64,000 bases of DNA from Gibbula magus (Eukaryota > Mollusca > Gastropoda > Trochida > Trochidae). The first letter of the stretch is position 1, and every line of letters starts with the position of its first letter. Shown here piece by piece: positions 12,853 through 23,500 of the stretch. The stretch spans positions 24,024,652-24,088,651 of the forward strand of contig OW388292.1 in assembly GCA_936450465.1 (NCBI GenBank), in the 5' to 3' direction. The translations under genes and the position numbers were made by a program. Below the pieces are notes generated by a model that saw nothing but the letters and a program-made list of their open reading frames with translations, ran no database searches and had not been told where the DNA came from.

Positions 12853-12972
12853 TTTAAAAGTACATCCATTGTGTTGTTGGCGGTCAAATATGCCAAACGT
12901 TGTAAATGGTCTTATTTTTATCGAGAAGTACCAACTGTTACCGAAAACTACCATTTTGATGATACTCGACAA
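12853..12972 (+). mobile_element. TIR element, truncated copy 3
   Basis: Only the first ~120 bp of the TTAAAGGTACATCC element is present. It breaks off at GATGATACTCGAC into an (AATA)n-rich joint, followed by the AACTATTGCGAAAATAC repeat also seen at 2745. Confidence 0.7.
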
Positions 12973-12984
12973 TAAAAAATAAAT

Positions 12985-13161
12985 AAATAAACTATTGCGA
13001 AAATACTATTGGTCCGATTCTATTAAAATGTTGCGTTTGCCTTCTACATTACTGAGGGATAGTGTCATGTGTAAATCACCGAATCCAGATAAAACAATAC
13101 AAAGTCTAACCTATTTCCAGTTCCACCCAAACAATAATAGCTCTATTCTAATGTGACCATG
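12985..13161 (+). repeat. Copy of the 2745-2921 repeat
   Basis: About 95% identical by eye to 2745-2921 and ends at the same base, where the TIR element begins. The repeat and the TIR element therefore moved or were duplicated together. Confidence 0.7.
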
Positions 13162-13693
13162 TTAAAGGTACATCCATTGTGTTGTTGGGAGTCAAATATT
13201 GCAAACATTATAAATGGTGTTACTTTATCGAGAAGTACCGACTGTTACCGAAAACTACCATTGTGATGATACTTGACTTAGCATATTGACGATATGAACC
13301 ACATCAAAAATAAAAAAAATAAAAAATATGAAGGTAAAAGTGTCGATTTCTGATCGAAAACTGGACAATGCACCGCGTGTGGCGCGCGCCAATGAGTCAA
13401 ACGTAATTTTGGAATCTTATTTAAACCAGACAAAATAACAAATTAGGGTTGATAATGTTCAATAGGTCATATAACTCCTGTGCATATAAATAGGACGTGC
13501 ACTTTCGGTTTCTGCACATGCATAATGACGTTACTCGATTTTAAGTGGAAACTAGTAATTATGATATATTTGGCGATTGGGGATGAATATGCAAGCTGAG
13601 TGAATTTTGTTTTATTGTAAACAACACATATGGTGTGTTGGAACGTATTAAAGTAAAAAGAAAGTTTATGAAACACAATTGATGCACCTTTAA
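13162..13693 (+). mobile_element. TIR element (MITE-like), copy 4
   Basis: Full-length copy with a short A/T-rich insertion at about 13296-13327. It keeps the GGCGCGCGCC core (13381 region) and the mirrored terminal GATGCACCTTTAA. The minus-strand 99-codon frame at 13467-13766 is a shadow. Confidence 0.75.
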
Positions 13694-14100
13694 CATCGAA
13701 ATGGTATTGAATATAAGCTAAAAGCAGTTTCCTGCGTATATCAATAAATATAGATAATTTTAACAATCTATCTTTCTTTGTGATCCATGAAATTGATAGG
13801 TCGTACGTCAGGTTTCACTAAGCAATCTTAGCTGAACGATTAATGGTAACCATTTGTGAGTTGAGTTTTTTTTGTCTACGGCAGACCTTTACAATTGGGG
13901 TGTAGATCGACACCCTGCTTGAAGCTTACCCTCGCTCTAAAAAAATGACAGTCATCGATACAACCGGAACTTCCGATTTTCCGGTCACTTGCATGTCTTG
14001 GTCATATGCTCCCAAGTTGGTCACTATTAGATCGACAATATAAAATTATAAAATATGTCGATCTAAATTTATTTAGATTGCTTTAAAAGATATCTTCAGT
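13694..14100. other. Intergenic DNA, nothing recognised
   Basis: No gene or structured repeat seen. The TTCCGATTTTCCGGTCACTTG stretch near 13971 may belong to the following repeat. Confidence 0.4.
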
Positions 14101-14104
14101 ATCA

Positions 14105-14560
14105 ATTCAGCATGTGGGTAATACACATATACAGCGTTTCAGGGAGAAAACCTATTCCTATACGAAGTCCAAAACAAGCACTTTTCTATGGTAACGCAAA
14201 AATAAAACAGAAATCTGAAAATATCAAAACGCACCACTTTCGTTAGTGGGTAATACACATGCAAGATTTCAGGAAGATATAATGAAGGGTTTTGGAGTTC
14301 TGTTCCACAAATCAACGTGTCCCTGAACAAAGTTCAAATCCGACATGTTTCTATGGAAACGAAAAAAAAAAGTAAAAATCAGAAATCTGAAAATATCAAA
14401 AGGCACCATTTCAGTAAGTGGGTAATACACATGCTACGTTTCAAAACGATAGCATGACTGGTTTTCGAGTTCAGCTCCGGAAACGAAATGATAACGGACG
14501 GACGGACAGACTGCATGGCGACTAAATCCCATGGCATTACATACCGGTGGGATAAAACTA
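14105..14560 (+). repeat. Dispersed repeat with three GTGGGTAATACACAT units
   Basis: GTGGGTAATACACAT recurs at about 14113, 14248 and 14419. Each time it is followed by a diverged block containing TATGGAAACG, A-rich DNA and AATCTGAAAATATCAAAA. It ends in a (GGAC)n run and a CCATGGCATTACAT segment. A diverged inverted piece lies at 34655-34770. Non-coding. Confidence 0.65.
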
Positions 14561-14980
14561 GAAGCCCGTTTATGCAATAATTATGTAATTGTCATCTGCG
14601 GAATTACTTAGTTGGATATCTAAACATTCGATATATGGAAAATTTAAGTTGTTTGATTGAAGATTTGTTTGTGAAATTAATAATCAAAATGTTGCGAAAT
14701 TACGTTGAATTATGAATATCGCCGAAAATCATGTTACTCCAGTGACGTCACAGAAGTCATCCCTTCAGGGGCCACACCTCCGCAGACTTTCATTAAGGTC
14801 GCCGGGGCTAAATTTGGCGGTTTATTAAAAAGCCGTATTTAAGTAATTTTTGGACCGATTTCAGAAATTTAAAATCGAGCATTTGTCAAATTCACATCCC
14901 ATTTCAATAAATCCGATTTTGACCATATGTGATTGCATCTCTCCTTTAAAAAAACATATAACCCTTCAAAGGTACATTGT
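14561..14980. other. Intergenic DNA 3' of MT1
   Basis: No gene seen. It includes AGTGACGTCACAGAAG near 14741. MT1 transcription probably ends close to its right edge. Confidence 0.4.
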
Positions 14981-14986
14981 TTTATT
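14981..14986 (-). terminator. MT1 polyadenylation signal (AATAAA)
   Basis: TTTATT on the plus strand is AATAAA on the minus strand, about 96 bases past the MT1 stop. It is the first canonical hexamer downstream and is a plausible 3' end signal. Confidence 0.55.
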
Positions 14987-15081
14987 GTACAGTTAAGAAA
15001 AACAAAAGATAGGTTGGGTGTACATATTATTTTTAGTTTCCGGCTGCATGGTCATGGTGTAGTCGAGCTGATGCGTTTCCG

Positions 15082-15155
15082 TCACTTACAGGTGCAGTCA
15101 TTGGAGCACGAACAATTAGTAGACGTGGTGCAGTTATTTCCGCACAAACAGGTAT
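15082..15155 (-). CDS. MT1 exon 3
   Basis: 74 nt. The acceptor is TTCGTTTACAG; the exon reads DTCLCGNNC ... CSNDCTCK and ends in TGA. Seven cysteines have the spacing of the molluscan C-terminal signature. A longer plus-strand frame across this exon (14933-15292) is a shadow. Confidence 0.9.
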
Positions 15156-18100
15156 CTGTAAACGAATCGAACATATGTTACGAGACGACATTTGAAAGTA
15201 AATTATCGTTTGTGGGACACCGCAAAAGCAGAGCTGTTCGGAAACTAATGGTGTCGCCTTCAACTGTTCCACCTTCTCCACAGCCACAATAAAATTGACA
15301 CCTGAATATTAAACTCAAGAAATTGTGATATTGACCATTGAATGTTAACACATGACAAGAGTTCACAGGGGGTATTATTAACAAATTATTCATTTGTGTT
15401 CTTAAAACCTATTTCTGATTTCAAAATTTGATCAAAGGGTTAACATGTACTATCAAGCAGTTATTATGTGTTTATCAACTATGGAGAATTACCAAGATTT
15501 GAAATGATTTTCGTTAAAATCCGTTAAAGGTCAAGCTCACAGCGAGGTCACAACTAGAGCATGCTTTTGCGATTATGCCTTATTTCCACCATTCACACTT
15601 TGAATCATTACATGGTTGTTGTACACAATGAAAAGCGATCGTTGAGTTTGTGACCTTGAAGGTCAAAGGTCACGGTCATAAGATATTGGTACCGGTTAAT
15701 GCCAAGTTAACCAAGTTAAGTGGAGCACGGTGATGTAGTGGTTAGCATGTCTTAGTCTCACGCCAACGGGCCGGGTTCGAATCCCGGTGGAGACCCCAAA
15801 GATTTGTGACCTTATATATAGTCTTATACTGTGTTGTGTTGATACAAGCTTTAAATGCAATTTCTTGAATTTAATGTTCAATTGTCTCTTGTGGTCTATT
15901 CATAAACAAAAAATGCCCATTTTATTATGACTGTGGAGAAGGCGGAACAGGATGACTCCAACGTTAATCTAGTTATCAAGACAGAGCACTGTCTGCAATT
16001 AAAGACACAGTCGGTCCTTTCAACGTAAACAGGTTACAGGTAGAATTTTGGCAAGAAGGTTGGATTTAAGAGTAGATGGTACATTTTGAAAGGAAGACGG
16101 GTGACATATCCCTATATCTATATTGCTAATTATCATACACTGTTATCAAATGTGCTTCAAAATATAATCACTGTATATGAGTAATGGGAGTGTTTTGTGA
16201 TATGTGATAAATGACAGTAACAGATCCCTAGCCCTCCTCCCATCTCTCACCTGTGTCGCTGTCTCATTTTCAGATACTGGGGACAACCCTCCAGCAAAAA
16301 TATGTACACAATATTTCTTACCCAAGCGGGCACAGATATGCCGGGTATTAAAGTTTTCATAATGGTCATGGGAATTACAGTTTTTCTAAATATAACTTGC
16401 GTTTTGATTGGTTGACGGAACTACTTTGCGCTCATTCATGAATTGCTTAGCTATCCTGTTTAAGCTAAATCACATAATTAAAGAATTTCGAGCATACCTA
16501 ATTGAAGTCACACCTCAGTTAAACATATTAAATATAAAATCATGTTCAACCTAAGTTTCCGAGACCGTAATTACAGTACTAAACTTGCAAGGCGTAGCAG
16601 CATGCAAGAGTCGCCGGCTGCACTGCCGTGACGTCATTGCTTTGTGACGTCATTAACCATGACGTCAATTGGTGACGTAAGTATCCTCCTATCTTGCATT
16701 CCAACAGTGAGATTGTAAGTTCACGTTTTCAAAAATTTTCTCTCATTCTGCGACATAGTTTACAATATAAACGAACTGTTTACTATGTCAGTAAACCGTT
16801 TTGGCAATAAAATTCAACAGTTACTTTAGAATAGTTCTGGAAAAATAGAGCAAGTTGCAAACTATTTAGATATGCGCATCTTGAAGGTGTGAAAGAGTTT
16901 ATGAATGGCGTATGACTTCAATTTGTACAGTTTTTACAGTCTAATCAAAGATCGTGAATTGGGGTTTTGTTTTTCGATTTCTACGCATTAAAATGATCTT
17001 GGGTAAGAAAAAAAATAACCAACTCGGTGCTCGGAATTACGAATTATCTGTCCCTCGTGAATTATTATGTCAAACTCCTCGCTAAAGCTCGGAGTTTATC
17101 ACAATAATTAACTCGGGACAGATAATCCGTAATTCCTCGCAACTCGTTGATTATTCTAATAGAAATAATGGTTAATCAACGGTTACCGTGTTGTGCAACT
17201 AATAAAATCATTATGTTGGAAATACCCAAATCATCTACTCAAATGTTTTAATAGGACCATATCAATCACGTACATCGTTGCGTTCGTATTATTTTAATGT
17301 TCAGGCAAAAGTTAATGAACGCACATTTTAGGCAAATTCGAGTGCTTTGTCATTCTCAAAACACTCAACTCAATATGGCTGCCTTCAACCATTGCTCTAT
17401 TTCGGTGAATGTTACATCCGTTAACTGAAATTGCCCATGATAAGAGGTATAGTGTGATGTTTGGACGCTTTAGTAATTCATTTTATATCACATACAGCTA
17501 ATCAGGTGTTCTCATTCCTCTCTGAAGGAGTTATATTTTTAATCGATTTCTCAAGATACCTGGCTTCTCCTTACTCGTTTATAACAAAATTATATATACT
17601 AGAGGATAAAGAAAAGTAGCTTTGCGTGGACGTTAATGGCGTAAATTTCCCCAAACACATGTCTCGCACCTTGACACTTGCAAGGTCTTCTCACGCTGCA
17701 ATAGCTGCACGAACATTCTGACCCGCATCTGCAGGTATCACCACACCGACATGGTACTTGCCTGCAGGCATCAGGGCATGATTCTGTTGAGGAGAAACAT
17801 GTTTATACCATTTTATGCAGTATACCTATCATTTCTATTGTAAAATGCAGTTTTTTTACGTGTAGGATATGGACTGAACCGTTTTCAATAGTTTGGCGCA
17901 AAAGAGTCGTCTGAGGCCTTTAAATCGGGGACGAGCCAACATTAAAAATGAGATTGTACGTTACACACTTACCTAGCACAATTTTCTTCCAACACGGATA
18001 GTCATATGCAGTTTCTATTGTGTAATGAGATGTTTACCCTCTAACGTAACAAGATATATGTATCATTTTGATAATGAATAGCAAATTTGGGAAAAGATAA

Positions 18101-19018
18101 AACGCAAAAAATAATTGCTACAGCGCCTTTAAGCATGTTAAGTGTCAAGATAGTCTAGATAGTGTCTAGACACTAGATTTTAACTAGTTATTGTGTCACA
18201 AGTGGATTAACATAGATAAGCTTGGTAAATACACAAATGCGCCTTTTAATAATGTGCACATACTCTACACCAGTAATCAGACTGAGCAACTTCAGCTTTA
18301 TATATTGCCCTCTGATTAGATTAAACAAGGTCATATGGCAGTTATATTTAAGAAAAAGATTCAATATTTTGTTTATTCACTGGCTTTCTAAGGGTTAGAT
18401 AGACGTCAATTGAACTCGTATAACTGCTTGGGCTTTTAGACCATTTATACAATAGTTTAACATGAATTTTAAGAATCATTTATAAGCAAGTGAACAAATA
18501 CACTATCATATCTAGTATGCTTTTTAACTTAAAACTTTGCAATAAATTGTATCTTTAAATCACTTAATAACTTACAGTTTTTCATCAAATGTTTACATTT
18601 AAGACGATTAACTCTGCCTACAACAGTGCCGCATCACTCATGTAAAACATCACGAGAGAGACATTGTTATTAAACTATTTAATTCATCGTTTAGACTAAC
18701 GTAAAACCAAACTATAAATAAAATGTATCATTACAACTATTTAAAAAGATATATGTATTTAAAAGTTGCCTTCTAACTGCGCCATGCTACAGTGATAAAG
18801 TAGTCCCGACTTTTGTCGTTCAACTTTGATGTCAGTGAAGTTTCTCTTTTTGAAATATCAAGATAAGCTAACCCGACTGTCTAACAGTATAATGAAACTA
18901 CATGTATCTCACACAATGTATAAACAAATTAGAATAAAATAAAATATACTAATAATAACAATGCATCTGAGCAATAAAGCCATCCATGTAATGTAAAAGT
19001 GTTACCTGCTGAGGACAT
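15082..19018 (-). CDS. Metallothionein 1 (three exons, 66 aa)
   Basis: Small cytosolic cysteine-rich protein expected to bind Zn, Cd or Cu through thiolate clusters. Spliced CDS: 19018-19006 (MSSA + 1 nt), 17783-17670, 15155-15082; all junctions are GT-AG with phase-1 introns, total 201 nt, 66 aa plus stop. It has 18 cysteines (residues 7, 11, 16, 18, 22, 24, 28, 30, 33, 39, 41, 45, 47, 51, 57, 59, 63, 65), mostly C-x-C or C-x(3)-C. The tail fits the molluscan signature C-x-C-x3-C-T-G-x3-C-x-C-x3-C-x-C-K except that T replaces G. Oddities: a tyrosine (Y32) and several Arg where Lys is usual, plus a shorter linker than MT2. The start is the only ATG next to the first donor. The promoter has two metal-response cores. 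This is a confident family call; metal preference is unknown. Confidence 0.9.
15205..15960 (+). repeat. TGACCTTGACCT-type repeat in MT1 intron 2 (copy A)
   Basis: Begins CGTTTGTGGGACACCGCAAA and ends near GGAGAAGGCGGAACAGG (about 15930-15950). The same wording opens copies B (36872) and C (44352). It holds GGTCAAGCTCACAGCGAGGTCA-like half-sites and a perfect AGGTCA-A-AGGTCA at 15660-15672. It is interrupted by a SINE head at 15719. It lies only ~50 bp upstream of exon 3 of the minus-strand gene. Confidence 0.65.
15719..15797 (+). mobile_element. tRNA-derived SINE head inside copy A
   Basis: A-box-like TAGTGGTTAGCATG (15736-15749) and a perfect T-arm CCGGG-TTCGAAT-CCCGG (15771-15787). The 5' end cannot pair with the 3' TGGAGACC, so this is not a functional tRNA. 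The body probably extends to ~15900. Confidence 0.6.
16629..16679. promoter_or_regulatory. Cluster of TGACGTCA (CRE/ATF-like) sites in MT1 intron 2
   Basis: Three exact TGACGTCA palindromes (16629-16636, 16645-16652, 16660-16667) and a fourth partial TGACGTA (16673-16679) lie within 51 bases. This is the consensus for CREB/ATF bZIP factors. Whether they act on MT1 is inference. Confidence 0.5.
17014..17156. repeat. Near-perfect hairpin, ~70-bp arms
   Basis: The left arm AATAACCAACTCGG ... AAACTCCTCGC is mirrored by GCTCGGAGTTTATC ... CTCGTTGATTATT, with a loop of only a few bases (TAAA). Pairing is roughly 80-85% by eye. It lies in MT1 intron 2 and would form a long stem in either RNA or DNA. 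Confidence 0.8.
17670..17783 (-). CDS. MT1 exon 2
   Basis: 114 nt. The acceptor is preceded by TTTCTCCTCAACAG and the donor is G|GTGCGA. It encodes the N-terminal metal cluster region from ESCPDAC to PCKCQ, with 11 cysteines in 38 residues. Confidence 0.9.
19006..19018 (-). CDS. MT1 exon 1 coding part
   Basis: ATG TCC TCA GCA G, then the donor GTAAC. It encodes MSSA and leaves one base for the next codon. MT2 exon 1 has the identical 13-nt coding length and phase. Confidence 0.85.
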
Positions 19019-19084
19019 GTTGCTGGTTCTTGTACATGTAGGAGTCTTCCAGGTGAAGCGTGAGCAGGGGCGGGGAACACATCG

Positions 19085-19092
19085 TTTTTATG
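19085..19092 (-). promoter_or_regulatory. MT1 TATA-like box (CATAAAAA)
   Basis: TTTTTATG on the plus strand reads CATAAAAA on the gene strand, ~67 bases upstream of the ATG and directly downstream of the proximal metal-response core. A second copy of the same pair lies ~115 bases further upstream. Confidence 0.5.
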
Positions 19093-19096
19093 TAGA

Positions 19097-19112
19097 GTGT
19101 GCACACGGTACC
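19097..19112 (-). promoter_or_regulatory. MT1 proximal metal-response element with GGTACC
   Basis: GTGTGCACACGGTACC. TGCACAC matches the MRE core TGCRCNC and is readable on both strands because GTGTGCACAC is palindromic. The TGCACACGGTACC composite recurs at 19215 and in the MT2 promoter. MTF-1 binding is expected from knowledge of MT genes. Confidence 0.7.
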
Positions 19113-19211
19113 AAATATGTGACGTTATACAATCACTCTACCCTTTGATGCAATCCGGATCATTACCCACGTGACTGTTTTGACAACTGCATGACCGTCT
19201 TTTTATGTAAA

Positions 19212-19227
19212 GTGTGCACACGGTACC
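19212..19227 (-). promoter_or_regulatory. MT1 distal metal-response element with GGTACC
   Basis: Second GTGTGCACACGGTACC, 115 bases from the first, within a tandemly duplicated promoter block. Also repeated are TTTTATGTA(G/A)AG before it and GTGACTGTTTTGACA after it (19174 and 19256). Confidence 0.7.
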
Positions 19228-19371
19228 AAATTTGTGATGCAAATCAAAGCCAAGGTGACTGTTTTGACATTTGAATATTACTTGGCCTGTTGCATCACCC
19301 ATAGTTACTGTCATGAAAACACAAGTTATATAAACACATTGCTATCAGTATATAGTCAAGTGATAACGTTC

Positions 19372-19458
19372 AAGTGTAGTAGTTGTGTTGTTGTTGTTGT
19401 AGTAGTAGAAATCGTAAAAGTATCGGCTGTAGTAGAATATGTTGTGGTAACAGTAAAA
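19372..19458 (+). repeat. TAG/TTG trinucleotide tract upstream of MT1
   Basis: GTGTAGTAGTTGTGTTGTTG continuing as TTGTTGTAGTAGTAG. It lies 350-450 bp upstream of the MT1 ATG, the same relative position as the start of the trinucleotide/minisatellite DNA upstream of MT2. Confidence 0.65.
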
Positions 19459-19479
19459 CACGAGAACAAGACGATCTAA

Positions 19480-20440
19480 ATTAACGCTCCTCTATATTAT
19501 ATACGAGGTTTTGCGAACTTATTTATCAAAAGTTTCTTTTCAATTGTGAATTGATGTTCAATTTGCTGTTTTGCAGGCCGACATACTTAAATCATTTCAT
19601 ATATGTTATACATAAAAGAAATTGACGATGTGAAAGACTGGTCGATGTGAAGAGTTTTAACTCATTTTACTGAATTCCAAATTAAGTGACTTTAACAATA
19701 CTTGGAAAGCGCATATGTTATCAGCAAGTCTTTACCTGTGACAGTTTACGCGCAATACGAGCAAATAAATGAACCTGGAATGATGAAAGAGTTCTGTATA
19801 GTGTGGATCTCCAATTGGCAACGATAGTTCGTTTGCAAACCATACACATGAGAGCACATGTAGGCCAGTTATTACGCAACACAGAAGCACAAGTAAACAT
19901 AAGGTTGTCTTCTCATGGGTCGGATGTGTCTTGGTGCATGAACAGTCGACATCTCCCTATTGCATTGGGGACCTTTCGCACATTGGCGTCCTTATTCTGA
20001 ATAAGTGGTTTTAGAGTAATTGATTAATATAATCATTATTAGATTATCGTTTTAATGATTATTTGTCTTTTCATTTTCATTGTTTGTTGTGATATATTTT
20101 GTTGTGCTAACTGTTAGAAATGTTTCATTTAGCAAGAAGACGGTAAGCTTGGTTAATACTGATATTACTATAGGTACCAAGACTTCAACTATTGCGAGAA
20201 CAAGTTGAACCACCGGTGAACCTTATTTCAAGTTCAACGTTTACTTTGGTTTTTACTACTTTTTTACTGTGGTGTAGTATTTGTGTTAAACACTTGGCCC
20301 ATATGAAAAGTACCTGCACACTAGACCATCTTTTGTTCGGCTCTCAAATGGAGCCTTTTAAATGCCGTCTGAATTCAATACAGGGTGTGTTATGCAGGTT
20401 TTCATAGCGAAATGAGCTTGAGTGCATGTAACTGTGCACA
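19480..20440. other. Intergenic DNA, nothing recognised
   Basis: Two plus-strand frames of 65 and 71 codons (19803-20000 and 20192-20407) show no recognised motif, signal or splice context. Confidence 0.45.
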
Positions 20441-20580
20441 GACTCATTGTGCAGGCTCAGTCCTACCTGTCTGTCTGGTAGGTTCGTATACATAGCTCAT
20501 TGTGAGAGCTCAGTCCTACCTGTCTGTCTGTCTGTCTGGTAGGTTCGTATACATAGCTCATTGTGAGAGCTCAGTCATAC
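20441..20580 (+). repeat. Short tandem repeat, 52-61-bp unit
   Basis: The unit AGCTCATTGTGAGAGCTCAG plus TCCTACCTGTCTGTCTGG plus AGGTTCGTATACAT occurs about 2.5 times. The second unit is longer because of extra TCTG copies. Confidence 0.8.
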
Positions 20581-23500
20581 TCTTAATATTATGTATGACC
20601 CTGACCCAATATTCGTATTGCTAGACTTGGCTGGTTTCAATTAGCGTTGAGGCCATCAATATTTGTTTTCTGTTTCTCGACTCATTTTCCTTCTGACCAA
20701 ATCTAAAACATGATAATTTTTATTTCTCGCTGCGTCCGATTTTGTTTTGTTTCAGAACGTGAAAATCATACGATGCATTATACCTGAAACTGTGTATAAA
20801 GTATATGCATAAAGCAAGTCAATATGTGCATTTTCAGAAATTTCTTAATTATTGTTTTGTTTCCATGGTGACTGGCCTAGAGATTGACCTTAGAGATCAA
20901 GGAGAAATATTCGTTCCCTGACTAGAACTCCTGTTATATGTATTGTAATGAAACGTTGCACGTGTATCAAGTAAGCGTTGGAGATTTAAATATTGATATT
21001 GAGGAATTCTAAATTGAACCAAACTTTCAATGACAGGGATAAAGATAACCGTTACTAAATAAAACAATAACTAGTATAGTTGTGCATTTATCGACGAAGC
21101 CGTTTGCGCACTCTCAATTCTCTTAACTGTATATCCATGTATATTGTATATAAGGTGATTTTCTAAATGAATAACGGTATATTGGTAACGATAAACATAG
21201 CGATACTATAAGTATCTTGGATTAACTTTGTCATTTCGAAATGTGTGTTCCAAGACTCGTGATATGTTCTCCAAACAAGCCGAGAAGGCTCTGTGTCCAA
21301 TCAAGAAATTCATTTGTGCCTATAATTCAGTTATTCCAGTAATCAGCAATATCTTTTAAAATATATGATGGAAATTTATCTTACTGTAAGAGCCAGGATC
21401 TGGGAACGCTGTATCCCCATAAACAGTGCACTCTATTGTTTGCAAAGGTGTCTTACGAGTTGGTTGCCGTTCAACCTATTTTAGCCGAATGAGGACAATA
21501 TCCATTGCATGTTAACCATAATGCACGAGTTATATTTAAGAAGTATTGGATACGGGGTTCATATTTTTCATACGATGCCCTTGAGCGAAATATCACACTG
21601 TCTTGGTGACGTGACGTGACGTCATAAACAAGGCTTCGTCTGTAATGTTTCGTTCTAAAAGCGGCGACGGCGGGTCGCCAGTCTATGGTTAAAAGTGGAT
21701 TTTCATTAATTCACGACTTCGGTAATAAACAGAATATTAATTTCGTGTCTATGTCATATTTTCACTTTAATCAATGAGTGTTGATATATTTTATATCAGA
21801 AGAAACGAGGGTGAGATTTTTGTTATCATTCAAATATTCTTCAACAATTATTAGCAAAAGAATGAACAAATCTTAAACAAAAAAAAACTGACATTCAGCT
21901 TCTTCAGCAGTGATCTCAGTGAGAGCATAGCATTGTAACATCATCAGCATTATGGCATCATAACATGGTTACGTCAACTTTGTGAGGTCATAGCATTGTC
22001 AGCAGTGTTCTCAGGGAAAGCAAGGCCTTGTGATATAATATCATTATGACGGTTTGATTGTAATGTTATCTACAGTGTAGATATCGCTAGTAGATATCGC
22101 TTGATCCCATAAAAGAGATATATATTGTGGGAGCCAGTTTTGGATGATAAAAGACAATTTCATGAAACTTTCGATACTCAAAAATTCATTTACATAATTA
22201 CGTTTTATGAAAACATACTTGAAACTTTCTGGTTCAGAAACAAATATTTGAATAACTTATTTTTAATTTCTATTCTTGTGTAGATTACTCTATTTATAAA
22301 TCTATACTGAGCATATAAAAATGTCACACTCTTAGTACAGTTTCTGTACTTTTCAAACACACCCAACCCTGAAATATGTGTATAAAGAAGTGCATTCTGC
22401 AACTTCGGGCCTGATTGTCAAGTGTATCTCTTGACAACACATTAATTGAATCAACATCACATTATATTGTCATCTAATTTTCTTTCAACTTTTAAATTAA
22501 TAATTTGACATATATTTTTTACTACAATGAGTTTGTTTAATAGACATAGCAAAGACTTAATAATTTGTTCTTAAAAGGGGAGACATATTGTTGTAAAAAA
22601 TAAATTACCTGAACTATAATCTAAATAATATTGTTTCATATAGAGTTAATAAAACACATCATATCCTGTACATGTTACATTCGATTCAATTTCTAAATTC
22701 AACAGTGCAATAGTGATACAATCCTATTCTCAATTTTCATTCTTTATTCATATTTATTTTCATATTTTGGCATGTAGTAGTTGAATGATTATTGTTTTAA
22801 GGGTGAAACAACTGAACTAGGCTTATGATTTACATTTCATGCTTGAATTAATTAATTTGATTCAATATATAGAATTGATGGACACATTAATCATGGACAC
22901 ATTTCCGTCCCACAACAATACACATGACAGCTTCAAATACTAAGAATATAGTTTGCTTGATAAGTAAAGGAAAAAAGATAACATTAGATTATCCAAAACC
23001 AATATAATTAAAATTTAAAATTCAAACTAGTTGAGAAAAGTTTGAAAAAGAATTAAAAGAGAGAAATTAAACTCAGCTAAATAACACTTTCCCCTTTATT
23101 TTTCTATAAGAATAAGACGTATTTGTACTCAGAACACTTTGCAGTTACAATTAAAGTGCAATGCAGTTTTTTTTAACTTTTTAAAAGAGGTATATGAAGT
23201 AAATTTTGTTCCCTGATTTTTACTGCGTGGTCCAATTTAAATATCTGAAAATTAGTTATTTATTTATTATTATTTTTCATTTTTAATTTGTAAAATTTCA
23301 CAAAATGGGTATATTATCTAGATTTAAAATTTTAAAATTACATGTTTTCTTTTCGACTTCGATATTTCTAGAATTATATTTCAACAAGTTGCTAAGTTAG
23401 ACAATAAACACGAATAAAGTTAGTAGAGATAATCGTCAGAACACGATTGAATGAGTTTAAATTCCTTCTGCAGTCAACTCTTTCGATCTTATGGTATCAT

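Noticed and set aside
14933..15292. 119-codon plus-strand open frame
   Set aside because: It lies antisense across MT1 exon 3 and repeat copy A; the minus-strand exon explains the composition.
15719..15797. Candidate tRNA gene
   Set aside because: The T-arm is perfect but the acceptor stem cannot pair; a SINE head inside a repeat is a better fit. The same reasoning applies to 46245-46316 and 8014-8087.
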